A stretch of DNA of 64,000 nucleotides from Wyeomyia smithii (lineage: Eukaryota > Arthropoda > Insecta > Diptera > Culicidae). The notes below the pieces were generated by a model. The model made no database searches. It was given only the letters and a program-made list of their open reading frames with translations, and was not told where the DNA came from. The DNA lies in assembly GCF_029784165.1 (NCBI RefSeq), contig NC_073694.1, positions 25,244,506 through 25,308,505 of the forward strand, in the 5' to 3' direction. The first letter of the stretch is position 1. Each line of letters begins with the position of its first letter. Below are positions 12,050 through 24,110 of the stretch, in pieces. The position numbers and the translations under genes were made by a program.

Positions 12050-13770
12050 ATCTGGGAATAAGCGTTACATTATACTTCTTCATTTTTCAAATCTATCACT
12101 TTCACTCCCACTTATCACTTCATCATCATCGCCTCCACCTAACCTCCACTTAACCTTTCTCTAAGTTTTTTATTTTCTTAATTTATTTTCTTTATTTTTT
12201 GTTATTTTGCTTTCTCTGTTTTTTATGCCTATTTCGTTTTAGTATTTTTTTTTTGTACGAACGATTCCGTTTTCATGAACTTTTTGCTTGTTGTTTTTTA
12301 TTTTATATATATTTGATGTTACTCTACTTTCTCTATTCTATATTCTTTGTGCAGTTTTGTCTTGTTGTTAATCAACTTTTGAATATTTTTGGTTTGGTAT
12401 CTGTCTTTATATCTTTCATTTTCAGTCTGTTGATTGCTCGCTAATTATTTTTTCCAATTCTGTATAAACTGAACTAAAAAAGATAAATGAGAAACGAAGA
12501 GAAAAACAACACAAATTGAACTACAAAAGACAAGAAATTTCCCGAACAAAACAAAAAGTAGAACAAATACAGAAAACACAAGAAGCTAAACTAAGACGAA
12601 CTCAGAAGACTAAAATTTAGCAAAAATGAAACAAATGAAACGAAAATGAGACACATATAGAAATATTAGGTGATGAAAGATGGTCAAAAAGAATAAAAAA
12701 CAAAAATATTACAAATTGTTTTGTATTTGTATTGTTTTGGTTGAAGAATAAACTAAAATAAGACGTACAAAGAATCAAAATAAACCCAAAATTGGAAAAA
12801 AAGAATCAAATTCAATACAAACATTAGACCAAAAACTGCCAAAACAAATCAAAAATAATCAAAGAAGAGACAAAAATTATATGAAAATCAATCAAAAATA
12901 GTTCAAAATAAGGTGGAAATGGGACAAAAATAAACATAAATGAGAAAAACCTGGAGTCAAATGAGACAAAAAAAACACATAGAACAAATCAGTCGAAAAA
13001 GAAACGGAAGAATATAAGAAAAAAAAGACAATTACTATACGAAATTTAGACATGAATAAAACAAAAATGAGAGGAATGGGATAAAAAAGATAAAAAAGTA
13101 CTTTTGCTTTAAGAATGAGACAAAAGCTCGTCAAAAGCAAGACCAATATGAGACAAAATTGGTCAATAAAATAAGAATGTTACAAAAATGGACAAAATAA
13201 GAAGACAATGAAACAAAACTAAGGTAATCATTGAACAAAATTAAGGTAATAAAACAAAAAGGATGTAACGAAAATAGGAGATGTAACAAGATGAGCAAAA
13301 CTGGAAAATCAAATGATACAATGGTCGGAATGAAGCAAAAATAATGAATTAGTCAAACATGCGACTAACCATGACGACGTAACTAAGTCAAATAATAACA
13401 TGAAAATGAGAAGTAAAAAGCCTGAACAAGCAAATAATGAGACAAAAATAAGACAAACCTAAGCTGAAGAGACAAAAAAAAAGTGACTAAATAAGAACAA
13501 AAACATTTAGACAAAATATTGCACGAATAGAGAAAAGTTGAACATAAGCAAATAAGCAAGATAAAAATTGTTCAGAAATAAAATGAGACATTGAATTGTT
13601 AAATATGAAAACTAAATAAAAATATGTTTAATACTAAACAGGAAGACGAAACAGGACTAAGCTGAAACCAAATGAGGCAACAATTTCAAGAAGAACAAAA
13701 AATAGAACAAATTGTAACAAAAATAAGACAGAGTTTAAAAATAAAATAGAACAAAAATAATTTGAAAAAC
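12050..13770 (-). repeat. A-rich tandem tract, copy 2 (reverse of copy 1)
   Basis: From 12480 to 13770 this is the complement of the copy 1 tract (ATGAGACAAAAATGAGAC style). The tail lies at 12060-12480 and reads, on the minus strand, CAACAGACTGAAAATGAAAG, ACCAAACCAAAAATATTC and an A-rich stretch, in the same order as copy 1. Its terminal part is replaced by GATGATGATGAAGTG-like sequence. Open frames here are low-complexity. Confidence 0.7.
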
Positions 13771-13779
13771 TAGACAAGC

Positions 13780-16275
13780 ATCATCGCCTTCATCAGTGCT
13801 TAGAGGGACTGTGTACATCTTTGCTTGTTTTTATTTTCTCTGAGTAACATTTCAATTTTGTTTAAGCTTTCTCGAAGTTTATACCCATACCTTTCTCGGT
13901 TATGGTTATGTTACTACGGTTTATGTTACTTCACTTTCTCTATTCTATATTCTTTGTGCTGTCCTATTGTTGTTATTCAACTTTTTGAATATTCTTGATT
14001 TGGTATCTGTCTTTATATCTTTCATTTTAAGTCGGTTGATTGCTTGTTTATTATTTTCTCCAACTTTGTATAAATTGAACTGAAAAAGAAAAACTGAAAA
14101 AGGACAAAAAAAATTGCCCGAGAAAAAACAATAAGTAGAACGAAAACAGAAAACAAAAAAAAGCAAATAAAACGAACTCAGGAGGCTGAAATTCAGCAAA
14201 AATGAGACAAATGAAACGAAGATGAGACACATTTAGAAATATTAGGTGATAAGATGGGCAAAAAGAATCAAAAACAAAAATATAACAAAATAAGAAGAAT
14301 AAACTAAAATCAGACGTCAAAATAAACCCAAAATTGGTAAAAATAAAAGGCAATAATGTTATGAAATTTAGACATAAATAAAACCAAAGTGAGATATGAA
14401 TAGGATAAAAAAGAGAAAAAAGTAAAACAAAAAAGATAAAAACGAGACAAAAGCTCTTCAAAAGCAAGACCTAGATGAGACAAAAATTGTTCAATGAAAT
14501 AAGAATATGACAAAAAAGTCGACGAAACTAAGTCAAAAAATAATATGAAAATAAAATGAAAAAACAACGAAAAAAGCCAAATTAAAGAAAGAAAATAATG
14601 AGACAAAAATAAGACGAACCTGAGCTAAATAGACAAAAAATATAATAAGAATAAGAAAAACTAACTGAGACGAGAATTAGACAATATAACGCGAAAGACA
14701 GAAAAAAGTAGAAAAAAGCAAAAAAGAAGGATGAAAATTATTCAGAAATAAAATCAATCATTAATTGGATCAAAATTAAAAATAAATAAAAATATGTTTA
14801 AAACTGAATGTAAAGACGAAACAAAAAATGAACAAAAATAAAACAAATTATAATAAAATTGAGAAAAGATTGAAAATAGAATAAGGCAGGAATTATTTAA
14901 AACTAATAAAAAATGAATCAAAATAAGATGTATAAAAAAGATATGAAACAAGCAGTAAATTAAAATAAAAAATCACGAATAAGACAAGAATTAACTAAAA
15001 TAAATCTGCAATGAGACAAAAATGTGCCTGAATTTGGACGAAAATAAGGCAAAAATGAAAAAAAAATACAACAAATGTCAGACTCTAATTTATAAAAATA
15101 AGTCGACAATGAGAATAATAAAATAAATCATTCAAAACTACATTAAAATAAATCGAAAATGAGGTGAATTTTAGATAAGACTAAACATAAACAAATGTAA
15201 AAAAAGAACGAAATTTAAGGTGAAATTAGATTTAAAGAAACTGTTCTGTTGTTGTACAGAAAGAATGAAGACTCGAAAGGGAAAAAAATGAAGAAACAGC
15301 AATTAAACGATTAGACAAAAGTAAAACATGAAATAGGCAGGAATGGGATAAAAACGCGACAAAATTGAAACAATGAAGACGCCAATGAGGCAAGAATATA
15401 ACAAGAGCAAGATCATCAAAGACGAACATGAACATGAAATAGAATGTTACAAAAGTGAAACATAATGAGACAAAAAGTTGAACAATATAAAGATAAGAAA
15501 TGGAATAATTAATCAGATATGAGATGGAAATGATTTGAAAACTAAACAAAAATATGACAAACAAATGTGACTAAAATGAGATTAAAAATGGACAACATAT
15601 AGAAAAAATAAACGAAAGTGAAACAAAAAGAAAGTTGTAAATGTTGAAAAAAAAAAAGGAAATAAAATGAGGCACAAACTAGCCAAAATTAGAGTCAAAT
15701 ACTACAAAAAGGAGCACTAATATTAAAAATAAGACACGAATGAGACAAAAAATAAAGGAAATTTTCGAGAGTAAGGCAATCAACCATAATTAGAAAAAAA
15801 TGATACAAAAATAGAACAAAATGTGGTAAAATAAACATAAACATAGATGAAACCAAAAAGAAAAATATTGAATGGAAATAAGACAAGGAATATAAAAAAT
15901 GAGACAAGAATGATGCGAAAATTATTCAAAATTGAAACAAATACGAAACAGCGAAGGGATAGAAACAACACAAGAATAAAAAAAAGGATACTGATTTGTC
16001 AATAATGCAACAGAAGCAAAACTAACATTAAACCTAATTAAAATAGAACGTTACGAAAACGGACGAAATAAGAAAAAAAGTGAAACAAAAATAAAAAAAA
16101 ATAACGAAAACAAGACAGAAAAGAGGTACAATAAGCCAAAAACTTGAAAAAAGCAGAAATAAATGTATAAAAGTGTAATAAAAATGTTACGAAATGAAAC
16201 AAAAAAAATCAAATGATGATATGAAAAAACATAATCAAAAAAAATTGAGTTAGTCATAAATGAGTCAAAAACAGG
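13780..16275 (-). repeat. A-rich tandem tract, copy 3 (same orientation as copy 2)
   Basis: The tail at 13780-14080 reads on the minus strand TTCAGTTCAATTTATACAAA, GTTGGAG, AAGCAATCAACCGACT, ACCAAATCAAGAATATTC, TGTTACTCAGAGAAAAT, TGTACACAG and GCACTGATGAAGGC, which matches copy 1 closely. The tract itself extends from 14080 to about 16275. It sits head-to-tail with copy 2. No coding capacity. Confidence 0.75.
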
Positions 16276-16640
16276 GTAGTGAAAAAAATTTCCAGATCAA
16301 ATACCCTGGTTCTCCCCGATATTCCCTGAAATATAACATTACTTTTCCTGATATTTTTCAGCATTCGGCACAAAAAAGTTCAACGTAGATGAACGCAATT
16401 ATGAAATATCAGTGTAAAAAGTATTCAATCAGATATGATACCAAACGGTTAGAACTATACAATACGTTTGCGCCAAGCTTCTTGATTTGAAGCCATTTTG
16501 AACAGAACAAAAGCTACTTTCATTAAACATACATTCTCTCATTTCTCTCTGAGAGTGTTTATTGTTGAGTAACCTCAAAAACTGTTGAGAACCTCAGAAA
16601 CATTCCAACATTTTAGTTGTCACCTGTTAACTTCGATCTT

Positions 16641-16698
16641 CCATGTGACAAATTTCACGACCTTATTTCCAAAGATCACACCTTATTGCGCAAAATTT
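16641..16698 (+). repeat. 58 bp segment copied at 18670-18727
   Basis: CCATGTGACAAATTTC through GCGCAAAATTT. It matches 18670-18727 with one visible difference. The surrounding 16276-16740 is otherwise unremarkable AT-rich DNA. Confidence 0.8.
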
Positions 16699-16739
16699 CA
16701 TCATCAGCTAAGCATTTCTTTGCACAGAATAAGGGAGGT

Positions 16740-17288
16740 TCATCAAAGCAAGTTTGTATGTTTTACTTTGGTTGAGAAAAATGTTTGAAAATCAATCTTT
16801 CCACGTGTCTTATTTTTTGAACCCCTTTGTCCCGTCTTACTTCTAAACTAATAAAAATAAAAATACTTTTAAACTAAGTTAATTAACTAAGAGTAAGGCG
16901 TCACGATTCCTGCCAATAATTTGTTTGCTCCGTTTTTATACCGCTGGTGCTGTGGAAAATTTTACTTTCATTTTTTTTTTCTGAGTGAAAAACACTCCGT
17001 TAATTAAAATTCAGTCTATTCAACTGATGCAAACTTTTCGGAAACTTGCCTTTCGTTTCAAAAGTGGTGACCGTTCTAATTCCATTGAAATTTACCATAC
17101 TCGAAACAAAACCGTATAGGAAAAAGAATTCTAGCTAGCAATTAGCGATTCAGACCTAGTTGCTTTCACCCGATCACTTACAAAGTTAAAAGTCATAAAG
17201 GAGTGATATCTGAGCTGCAAACTGTTATTTTCATTCAACTTGGGTTAACTCTTGATAGGGCGTCAACGATCATCACGACGACGCGGAG
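16740..17288 (+). repeat. Duplicated segment, right copy
   Basis: The partner of 10938-11457. It contains small insertions relative to it (for example around 16880-16895 and GATTCAGACCTA near 17147). The match stops at GATCATCACGACG; beyond it 17289 onward continues into single-copy-looking DNA, so the right copy may be the original locus. Confidence 0.85.
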
Positions 17289-18416
17289 GTTGATGGCACC
17301 CGACCCGTCCGGGGTTCCACCGGGTTGTTTTTATTTTCATATTAAACTAACTGAGCGGAAATGTATAAATCAAAGCAACAAGGAGCGAAGGCGGGAAAGG
17401 CTCCGGTTTCCCCAGTCTACGGGGCTTTAATGTGTCTGCCCTGGTTTATGCATGTGTTTTTACTGCTTCTGCTCTGAACACAGGTTTATTAAATTTAATA
17501 ACGTTTCCGACCCGTTCCCGTTAATCTCCGTTGTGGGATGAGGTTGAACAGGATGTGAAGCTTGTAGTAACGTGAAGCACAACTTTGAGCGCCCTCGTAG
17601 CTGTCAGGTTATGTGGACATGTTTGTCGAAGCCCGGGCTGACGAAGGAATAATTCCATCACGGAACAGAGAAGAATGTTTTGCTAATCTAAGTGGCAAGC
17701 TAAGTTTGGTTGATCAATCGGGTAATCAGCTGAGCTGAGAAGCAGATTCTGTAGATAATTTCAACTCGCTTGATTCTGGGTCGGTATTCAAGTGAAGTGG
17801 ATGGAATATTTTCCCGACAGTTTCCTTCCTTGTCTGTATGTTGCTCCAAATGTCAGTCAAATGGAGAAAAGAGGAAAAAACCATTCAACCTCTTCTATTA
17901 TTGTTAAGTCCCAAATCAATCAACAGAACTGGTCCTATTCCTCCCACTCCAAGACGGCAATAAAATTCGGACCTTTTTCGGTTCTTTATTGCGTTGCGTC
18001 GTCCTTCGGTACAACTTGTCAAGCAGTTGGAATTTCCCACGCACCGCGCCATTTCAACCCGTTAACCACGCGACCATCGGCCAGTGGAAGGAACACTGGG
18101 TGTGGGTCTACCTTCTTGGCCGTGGTCAAGCTGAGCGTAACGTTTGGCCCAAGGCCATTCTTTTTTTTTTGTTCAGGTGCCACCGGATGTCAAACAGGGA
18201 TTTATGTGCTCTCGCCCTTCCTCCCCCGAAGCGACAATAAATCCGGTCTGACCTTTCTGGCATTCGACAGGATGGGAAGTAATTGGTTGTGGTAATTGGA
18301 ATAATTTCTTGATTTTGTTTCCTCCGAAATTAGGCTCGAATGAGCTGTCGAGCGGTAGGTGAAATTAAGATTGCGGTTAAGTGTTCCCAAGTTTGATCCT
18401 GTCACTTTCGGCAAGA
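17289..18416. other. No recognisable gene
   Basis: Higher-GC, non-repetitive-looking DNA. The longest frame (17792-18295, 167 codons) has no domain I recognise and no obvious splice context, and I do not call it a gene. It could be intronic or regulatory DNA of a host gene outside the window. Confidence 0.4.
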
Positions 18417-18668
18417 AAGTTGCTTTTTTCCCCCATCAATGTCATCCGTGCTGGATTCGAGGATTAAGAGCAGCAGTAGAAAAAAATCACAGTACCACCA
18501 GAAGCGAAGTACATTTTTATGGCACTCGAAATGTTCCGCTCAGTTAGTACATAATCGCTGTTGGTTTCACTGAATGAGTCCTCCGGATGGAACGACGACC
18601 CTCACGCGGCTAATAAGTGCACTCAGCTTCTGGCTGTTTCAGTTTTTGTTTAGGAGGAAAAGGTCAGT
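18417..18668 (+). repeat. Recent 252 bp duplication, first copy
   Basis: Runs from AAGTTGCTTTTTTCCCCC to GGAAAAGGTCAGT and is repeated at 18730-18981 with two visible substitutions (ATAATCGCTG/ATAATGGCTG and GGAACGACG/GGAATGACG). Noncoding as far as can be seen. Confidence 0.9.
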
Positions 18669-18669
18669 T

Positions 18670-18727
18670 CCATATGACAAATTTCACGACCTTATTTCCA
18701 AAGATCACACCTTATTGCGCAAAATTT
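18670..18727 (+). repeat. 58 bp insert between the duplicated copies
   Basis: A copy of 16641-16698 (one difference) that lies exactly between the two 252 bp copies. It is therefore a templated insertion at a duplication junction. Confidence 0.85.
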
Positions 18728-18729
18728 GC

Positions 18730-18981
18730 AAGTTGCTTTTTTCCCCCATCAATGTCATCCGTGCTGGATTCGAGGATTAAGAGCAGCAGTAGAAAAAAAT
18801 CACAGTACCACCAGAAGCGAAGTACATTTTTATGGCACTCGAAATGTTCCGCTCAGTTAGTACATAATGGCTGTTGGTTTCACTGAATGAGTCCTCCGGA
18901 TGGAATGACGACCCTCACGCGGCTAATAAGTGCACTCAGCTTCTGGCTGTTTCAGTTTTTGTTTAGGAGGAAAAGGTCAGT
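18730..18981 (+). repeat. Recent 252 bp duplication, second copy
   Basis: The partner of 18417-18668 at an offset of 313 bases. The DNA after it, 18982-19340, shows no gene or repeat that I recognise. Confidence 0.9.
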
Positions 18982-19344
18982 GTTTCAATTTGTTTCGCGC
19001 TGTACTACAAGCGAATACTATACGCAAGTTAATTACCACCACAGAGAGGAAAAAACTCTGATTTTTTTGTACAAGCGTGCAGAAACATTTTATGCTCAAT
19101 TTCTGAGAAACAAAACTGCATTTCAACCCTCATTAGCGGATACCTTCAAAGACTGCAGTTTATATAGAAGGAAAAAGCTGTTGCATTTGTGTTTACTGAA
19201 TGATAGAATAACTTCCACCCCGAAATGATTTCACTTTATAATGGTTGAATACTAAGTCATACTAAGAGTTGATAGAATCATAGTAGACACTGGTGGCCGT
19301 AAGTTCATTTACTCAAATAGTTGTAAGACTTTTGTCGTCGAGGG

Positions 19345-19382
19345 AAACAGCCGAGTTCCGAATCAAAATGTAGCACCAAGGC
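19345..19382 (+). repeat. 3' end fragment of tRNA-derived SINE
   Basis: GTTCCGAATCAAAATGTAGC then ACCAAGGCT matches the 3' end of the SINE at 34126-34153. The body of the SINE is missing or too diverged to recognise. Confidence 0.5.
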
Positions 19383-19526
19383 TTAGGGTTTTTAAGGTCA
19401 AGATTGTACTGTTTAAGTAAATACGATTGAGGGAAAATGTCTCGCCTGAAATCTGCGGTTATGGACATGGCCTGCAACGGTCAACACTTCCATTTGATCC
19501 GTTTCGTTAGTGCGCGTCGCAGTAGG

Positions 19527-20832
19527 TATAGACCGGTCCGATAATTATAAATACACTTACGATCAACCGTCATTTCAAATAACGTGCAGTATTCAACCAA
19601 ACGTTGGCTGCGTCCTGTTGGTTACATCCAAAAGAAACAGATGCTGTAATTTTTTCTAACATTTAGTGCGAAATTTTGAATATGCGTGGCCTTTCTCCCG
19701 AGCAAAGAAAGCGAATTGTGCACAAATGGGGCACCGTGAGTGGTTTTTTCTATAAGAAAATTAGCCAGAGAAGAAGGTATAAGTGTCGGAGCAGTTTAAA
19801 CCGCATTGCGGAAGCATTGTGAAGAGTGCACATTTACTGATGCCCCAAGACGTGGTAGAAAACCCGGGCCTGTTGATCCCACAATGGACAAAAAGGTTAA
19901 GGAATACTACAAGCGGCATCCTTCAGTATCAGTACGAGATGTGGCGAGAAAGCTTGGAACCTCGGCGAGTAACGTTATGCGTGCCAAGGGAAGAATGGGT
20001 CTGCAGACCCGTCGGAAGCAGAAGCAGCCAAAACGAAATCCAAAACAAGCTGAATCTGTGAAACCGAGAGCTCGGAAGCTTCATGACAAACTTCTGACCA
20101 AAAAAATGGAGTGTGTTATCATGGATGACGAAACCTACATAAAACTTGACTATAAGACTCTGCCAGGACCGCAATTTTATACATCACCTGAAGGGAAAGG
20201 ATGTCCCTGGACCAGTGAAAGCCATTTACACCGAAAAATTAGGCAAGAAGGTAATGGTTTGGCAGGCCTTTTGTGAATGTGGGAAAATATCTCGTCCATT
20301 CATTACGAATGACACAATGAATGGTAAAATTTTCGTGAGAGTGTTTGCAGAAAAGGTTGTTACCCATGGTTAAGCAGCATAACAAAGCTCCAATCTTTTG
20401 GCCCGATCTTGCTTCCTGCCATTACTTTAAGGATGCAATAGGGTGGTATAAAACAAATAATGTCACATGTGCTCCAAAGGAGATGAATCCTCCAAACTGC
20501 CCTGAAATTCGCCCTATTGAAACTTTTTGGGCTTTGACCAAGGCAAAGCTGAGGAAATATGTCAAACCAGCGGACAATGTTGAAATATTTAAAAAAGATT
20601 GGCTTAAAGTGGTAAAAATGGTCGGAGAACACACTGTGCAAAAGCTTATGAGTAGTGTTAAGAGAAAAGTTAGAGAACTCGCGTATCCTACGAAAAATAA
20701 TCCCAACTTGAATTGAAACTGGAAAGAAAACACTTATTATCTATATTTCAGAATAAAATGACCCGAGAAATCCTGTATTTTTTGTTTTATTCAAGAAAGA
20801 AGATGTATTTATAATTTTCGGAACAGTCTATA
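19527..20832 (+). mobile_element. IS630-Tc1-mariner element of DD37E type, full length, inactive
   Basis: The terminal inverted repeats are clear: left TAGACCGGTCCGATAATTAT, continuing AAATAC; right ends TTTATAATTTTCGGAAC then AGTCTA, matching with about four differences over 28 bp. TA dinucleotides at 19527-19528 and 20831-20832 fit the target duplication of this superfamily. The body of about 1.3 kb holds one broken transposase. DD37E elements of this size are known from mosquitoes (the ITmD37E family), which fits the rest of the window. All structural parts are present but the gene is broken, so it could move only with help, if at all. Confidence 0.9.
19681..20716 (+). pseudogene. DD37E transposase, frameshifted
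   Basis: The product would cut and rejoin element ends in the nucleus. The start MRGLSPEQRKRIVHKWG is at 19681. The frame shifts near 19750 into one carrying an N-terminal DNA-binding region (HPSVSVRDVARKLGTS is helix-turn-helix-like) and then VIMDDETYIKLDYKTLPG with the first catalytic aspartate. Near 20200 it shifts again into a frame with KKVMVWQAFCECGKIS, and near 20350 into a third with FWPDLASCHY (second aspartate) and RPIETFW (glutamate). I count 37 residues between that aspartate and the glutamate, which gives the DD37E signature. The final frame ends at 20716. At least three frame changes make it a pseudogene, although the catalytic residues survive. Confidence 0.88.
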
Positions 20833-20934
20833 GTAGGCTTGTCAATGTAGAACGACTGTCGGGTCTCGCACAAAGACCAAATGGTAAAATATAGTGCTGT
20901 CGTGGGCTGGCGTTTAGACGTGGGTGCCAGAAGC

Positions 20935-23900
20935 ACAAAGTCGCTTCAGAATGAAATGATCCCAAATTGAGCTCAGAATCGCCGAAAAGTGTTTCTAAAG
21001 GCCAGAAAATGCCAAAATAGAAAATGATCCCAAATTGAGCTCAGAATTGCCAAAAAGTGCTTCTAAAGGCCAAAAAAGAAAATGATCCCAAATTGAGCTC
21101 AGAATTGTCCGAAAGTGCTTCTAAAGGCCAGAAAAGGCGAAATAAGAAAATGATCCCAAATTGAGCTCAGAATCGCTGAAAAGTGCTTCTAAATGCCAGA
21201 AAAGTCCAAAATAGAAAATGATCATAGATTGAGCTCATTATCATCGAAAAGTGCTTCTAAAAGAAAGACAAGGCCAAAAAGAAAATGATCCCAAATTGAG
21301 CTCAGAGCCGCCGAAAAGTGCTTCCTAAGGCCAGAAAAGGCCAAAATAGAAAATGATCCCAAATTGAGCTCAGAATTGCCGAAAGGTGCTTCTAAAGGTC
21401 AGAAAAGACCAAAAACGAGAATGATCCCAAATTGAGCTTAGAATCGCCGAAAAGTGCTTCTAAAGGCCAGAAAAGGCCGAAATAGAAAATGATCCCTAGT
21501 TGAGCTCAGAATCGTCGAAAAGTGCTTCTAAAGGCCAAAAAAGAAAATGATCCCAAATTGAGCCCAGAATCGTTGGAAAGTGCTTCTAAAGCCAGAAAAG
21601 GCCAAAGAAAAAAATGATCCCAAATTGTGCTCAGAAAATGATTCCAAATTGAGCTCCCTAAATGAGGACTAAAAAGAAAATGATCCCAAATTGAGCTCAG
21701 AATCGCCGAAAACCCCTTTAAAAGGCCAAAAAAGAAAATGATCCCAAATTGAGCTCAGAATCGTCGAAAACCCCTTTTAAAGGCCAAAACAAAATGATCC
21801 CAAATTAAGCTTAGAATCTCCGATAACCCCTTCTAAAGGCCAAAAAAGAAAATGATCCTAAATTGCGCTCAGAATTACCGAAAAGTGCTTCTAAAGGCCA
21901 GAAAAGACCACAAAAGAAAATGATCCCAAATTGAGCTCAGAATCGTCGAAAAGTACTTCTATAGGCCAGAAAAGGCCAGAATAGAAAAAGATCCTAGACT
22001 GAGCTCAGAATCGCCGAAAAGTGTTTCTAAAGGCCAAAATAGAATATGATACCAAACTGAGCTCAGAATCGCCGAAAACCCATTCTAAAGGCCAAATTAG
22101 AAAATGATCCCAAATTGAGCTCAGAATCGCCGGAAAGTGCTTCTAAAGGCCAGAAAAGGCCAAAACAGAATATGATCCCAAATTGAGCTCAGAATTGCCG
22201 AAAAGTGCTTCTAAGGGCCAGAAAAGGCCAAAAAAAGAATATGATCCCAAAATGAGCTCAGAATCATCGAAAAGTGCTTCTAAAAGCCAGAAAAGGCCAA
22301 CAAAGAATATGATCCCAAATTGAGCTCAGAATCGCCGAAAAACCCTTCTAAAGGCCAAAAAAGAAAATAATCCCAAATTAAGCTCAGAATCGCCGAAAAC
22401 CCCTTCTAAAGGCCAAAGAAGAAAAATATCCTAAATTAAGCTCAGAATCGCCCAAAAGTGCTTCTCAAAGCAAAAAAAGAAAATGATCCCAAATTAAGCT
22501 CAATCGCCAAAAAGTGCTTCTAAAGGCCAAAAAAGGCCAACATAGAAAATGATCCCAAATTGAGCTCAGAATCGTCGAAAAGTACTTCTAAAGGCCAAAG
22601 AAGAATATGATCCCTAATTAAGCTAAGAATCGCCGAAAAGTGCTTCTAAAGGCCAGAAAAGGTTAAAATAGAAAATGATCCCAAATTGAGCTCAGAATTG
22701 TCCGAAAGTGCTTCTTAAGGCCAGAAAAGGCCAAAAAAGAAAATAATCCCAGATTGAGCTCAGAATCGCCGGAAAGTGCTTCTAAAGGCCAGAAAAGGCC
22801 AAAAAAGGATATGATCCCAAATTGAGCTCAGAATCGCTGAAAAGTGCTTCTAAGTGCCAGAAAAGGCCAAAATAGAAAATGATCATAAATTGAGCTCATT
22901 ATTATCGAAAAGTGCTTCTAAAAGCCAGAAAAGGCCAAAAAGAAAAGGATTCTAAATTGAGCTCAGGATCGCTGAAAAATGCTCCTAAAGGCCAGAAAAG
23001 GCTAAAATAGAAAATTATTCCGAATTAAGCTCAAAATCCCCGATAACCCCTTTTAAAGGCCAAAAAAGAAAATGATCCCAAATTGAGCTCAGAATTGTCC
23101 GAAAGTGCTTCTAAAGACCAGATAAGGCCAAAAAAAGAATATGATCCCAAATTGAGCTCAGAATCGCCGAAAAGTGCTTTTAAATGCCACAAAAGGCCAA
23201 AAAAAGAAATGATTCCAAATTGAGCTTAGAATCGCTGAAAAGTGCTTCTAAAGGCCAGAAAAGGCCAAAATGGAAAGTGCTCCCAAATTGATCTCAGCAT
23301 CGCAGAAAAGTGCTTTTGAAGGCCAAAAAGAAAATGATCCCAAATTGCGCTCAGAACCGCCGAATAGTTTCTAGAAAAATAGAAATAGGGTAAGAAGAAA
23401 ATGATTCCAAATTGAGCTTAGAATCGCCGAACACTGCTTATAAAGGCCAGGATGGACCGAAATAAAAAATGATCCCAAATTGAGCTTAGAATCACCGAAA
23501 ACTGCTTATAAAGGCCAGGAAAGACCGAAATAAAAAATGATCCCAAATTGAACTCAGAATCGCCAAAAAGTGCTTCTAAACACCAGAAAGGAGTGGAATA
23601 AAAAATGATCTCAAATTGAGCTCAGAATCGCCGAAAAACCCTTCTATCTATCCCAAATTAAGCTCACAATCGCCGAAAAGTGCTTCTAAAGGCCAGAAAA
23701 GGCCGAAATAGAAAATGTTTCCAAATTGAGCTCAGAATGGCCGAAAAGTGCTTCTAGAGGCCGGAAGAGGCCAAAATAGAAAATGATCTTAAATTGAGCT
23801 CAGAATCGCCAAAAGTGCTTCTATAGACCAGAAAAGGCCAAACAAGAAAATGATCCCAAATTGAGCTCAGAATCGCCGAAAAGTGCTTTTAAAGGCCAGA

Positions 23901-24110
23901 AAAGGGTAGAATAGAAAATGATCCCAAATTGAGCTCAAAATTGCCGAAAAGTGGTTCTAAAGGCCAGAAAAAGCCATAATAGAAAATGATCCTAAATTGA
24001 GCTCAGAATCGCCAAAAAGTGCTTCTAAAGGCCAGAAAAGGCCAAATTAGAAAATGATCCCAAATTGGACTGTGGATTACCGAAAAGTGCTTCTAAAGGC
24101 CAGAGAAGGC
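20935..24110. repeat. 68 bp minisatellite array, about 47 units
   Basis: Head-to-tail units of about 68 bp: AAATGATCCCAAATTGAGC, TCAGAATCGCCGAAAAGTGC, TTCTAAAGGCCAGAAAAGGC, CAAAATAG. A 58 bp short form lacks one GGCCAGAAAA step, and another form has ACCCC in place of GTGC. Short deletions and point changes separate the units; long and short forms are interspersed. Each unit contains the palindrome GAGCTC. No coding frame persists. A second array of the same family lies at 37.6-39.0 kb. Confidence 0.95.

Noticed and set aside
17792..18295. A 167-codon frame as a possible gene
   Set aside because: No recognisable domain; overlapping frames in other phases are of similar quality. Kept only as an unassigned frame.
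20935..24110. A CRISPR-like array because of regular repeats
   Set aside because: The units are contiguous with no unique spacers, and the context is an insect genome; it is a minisatellite.
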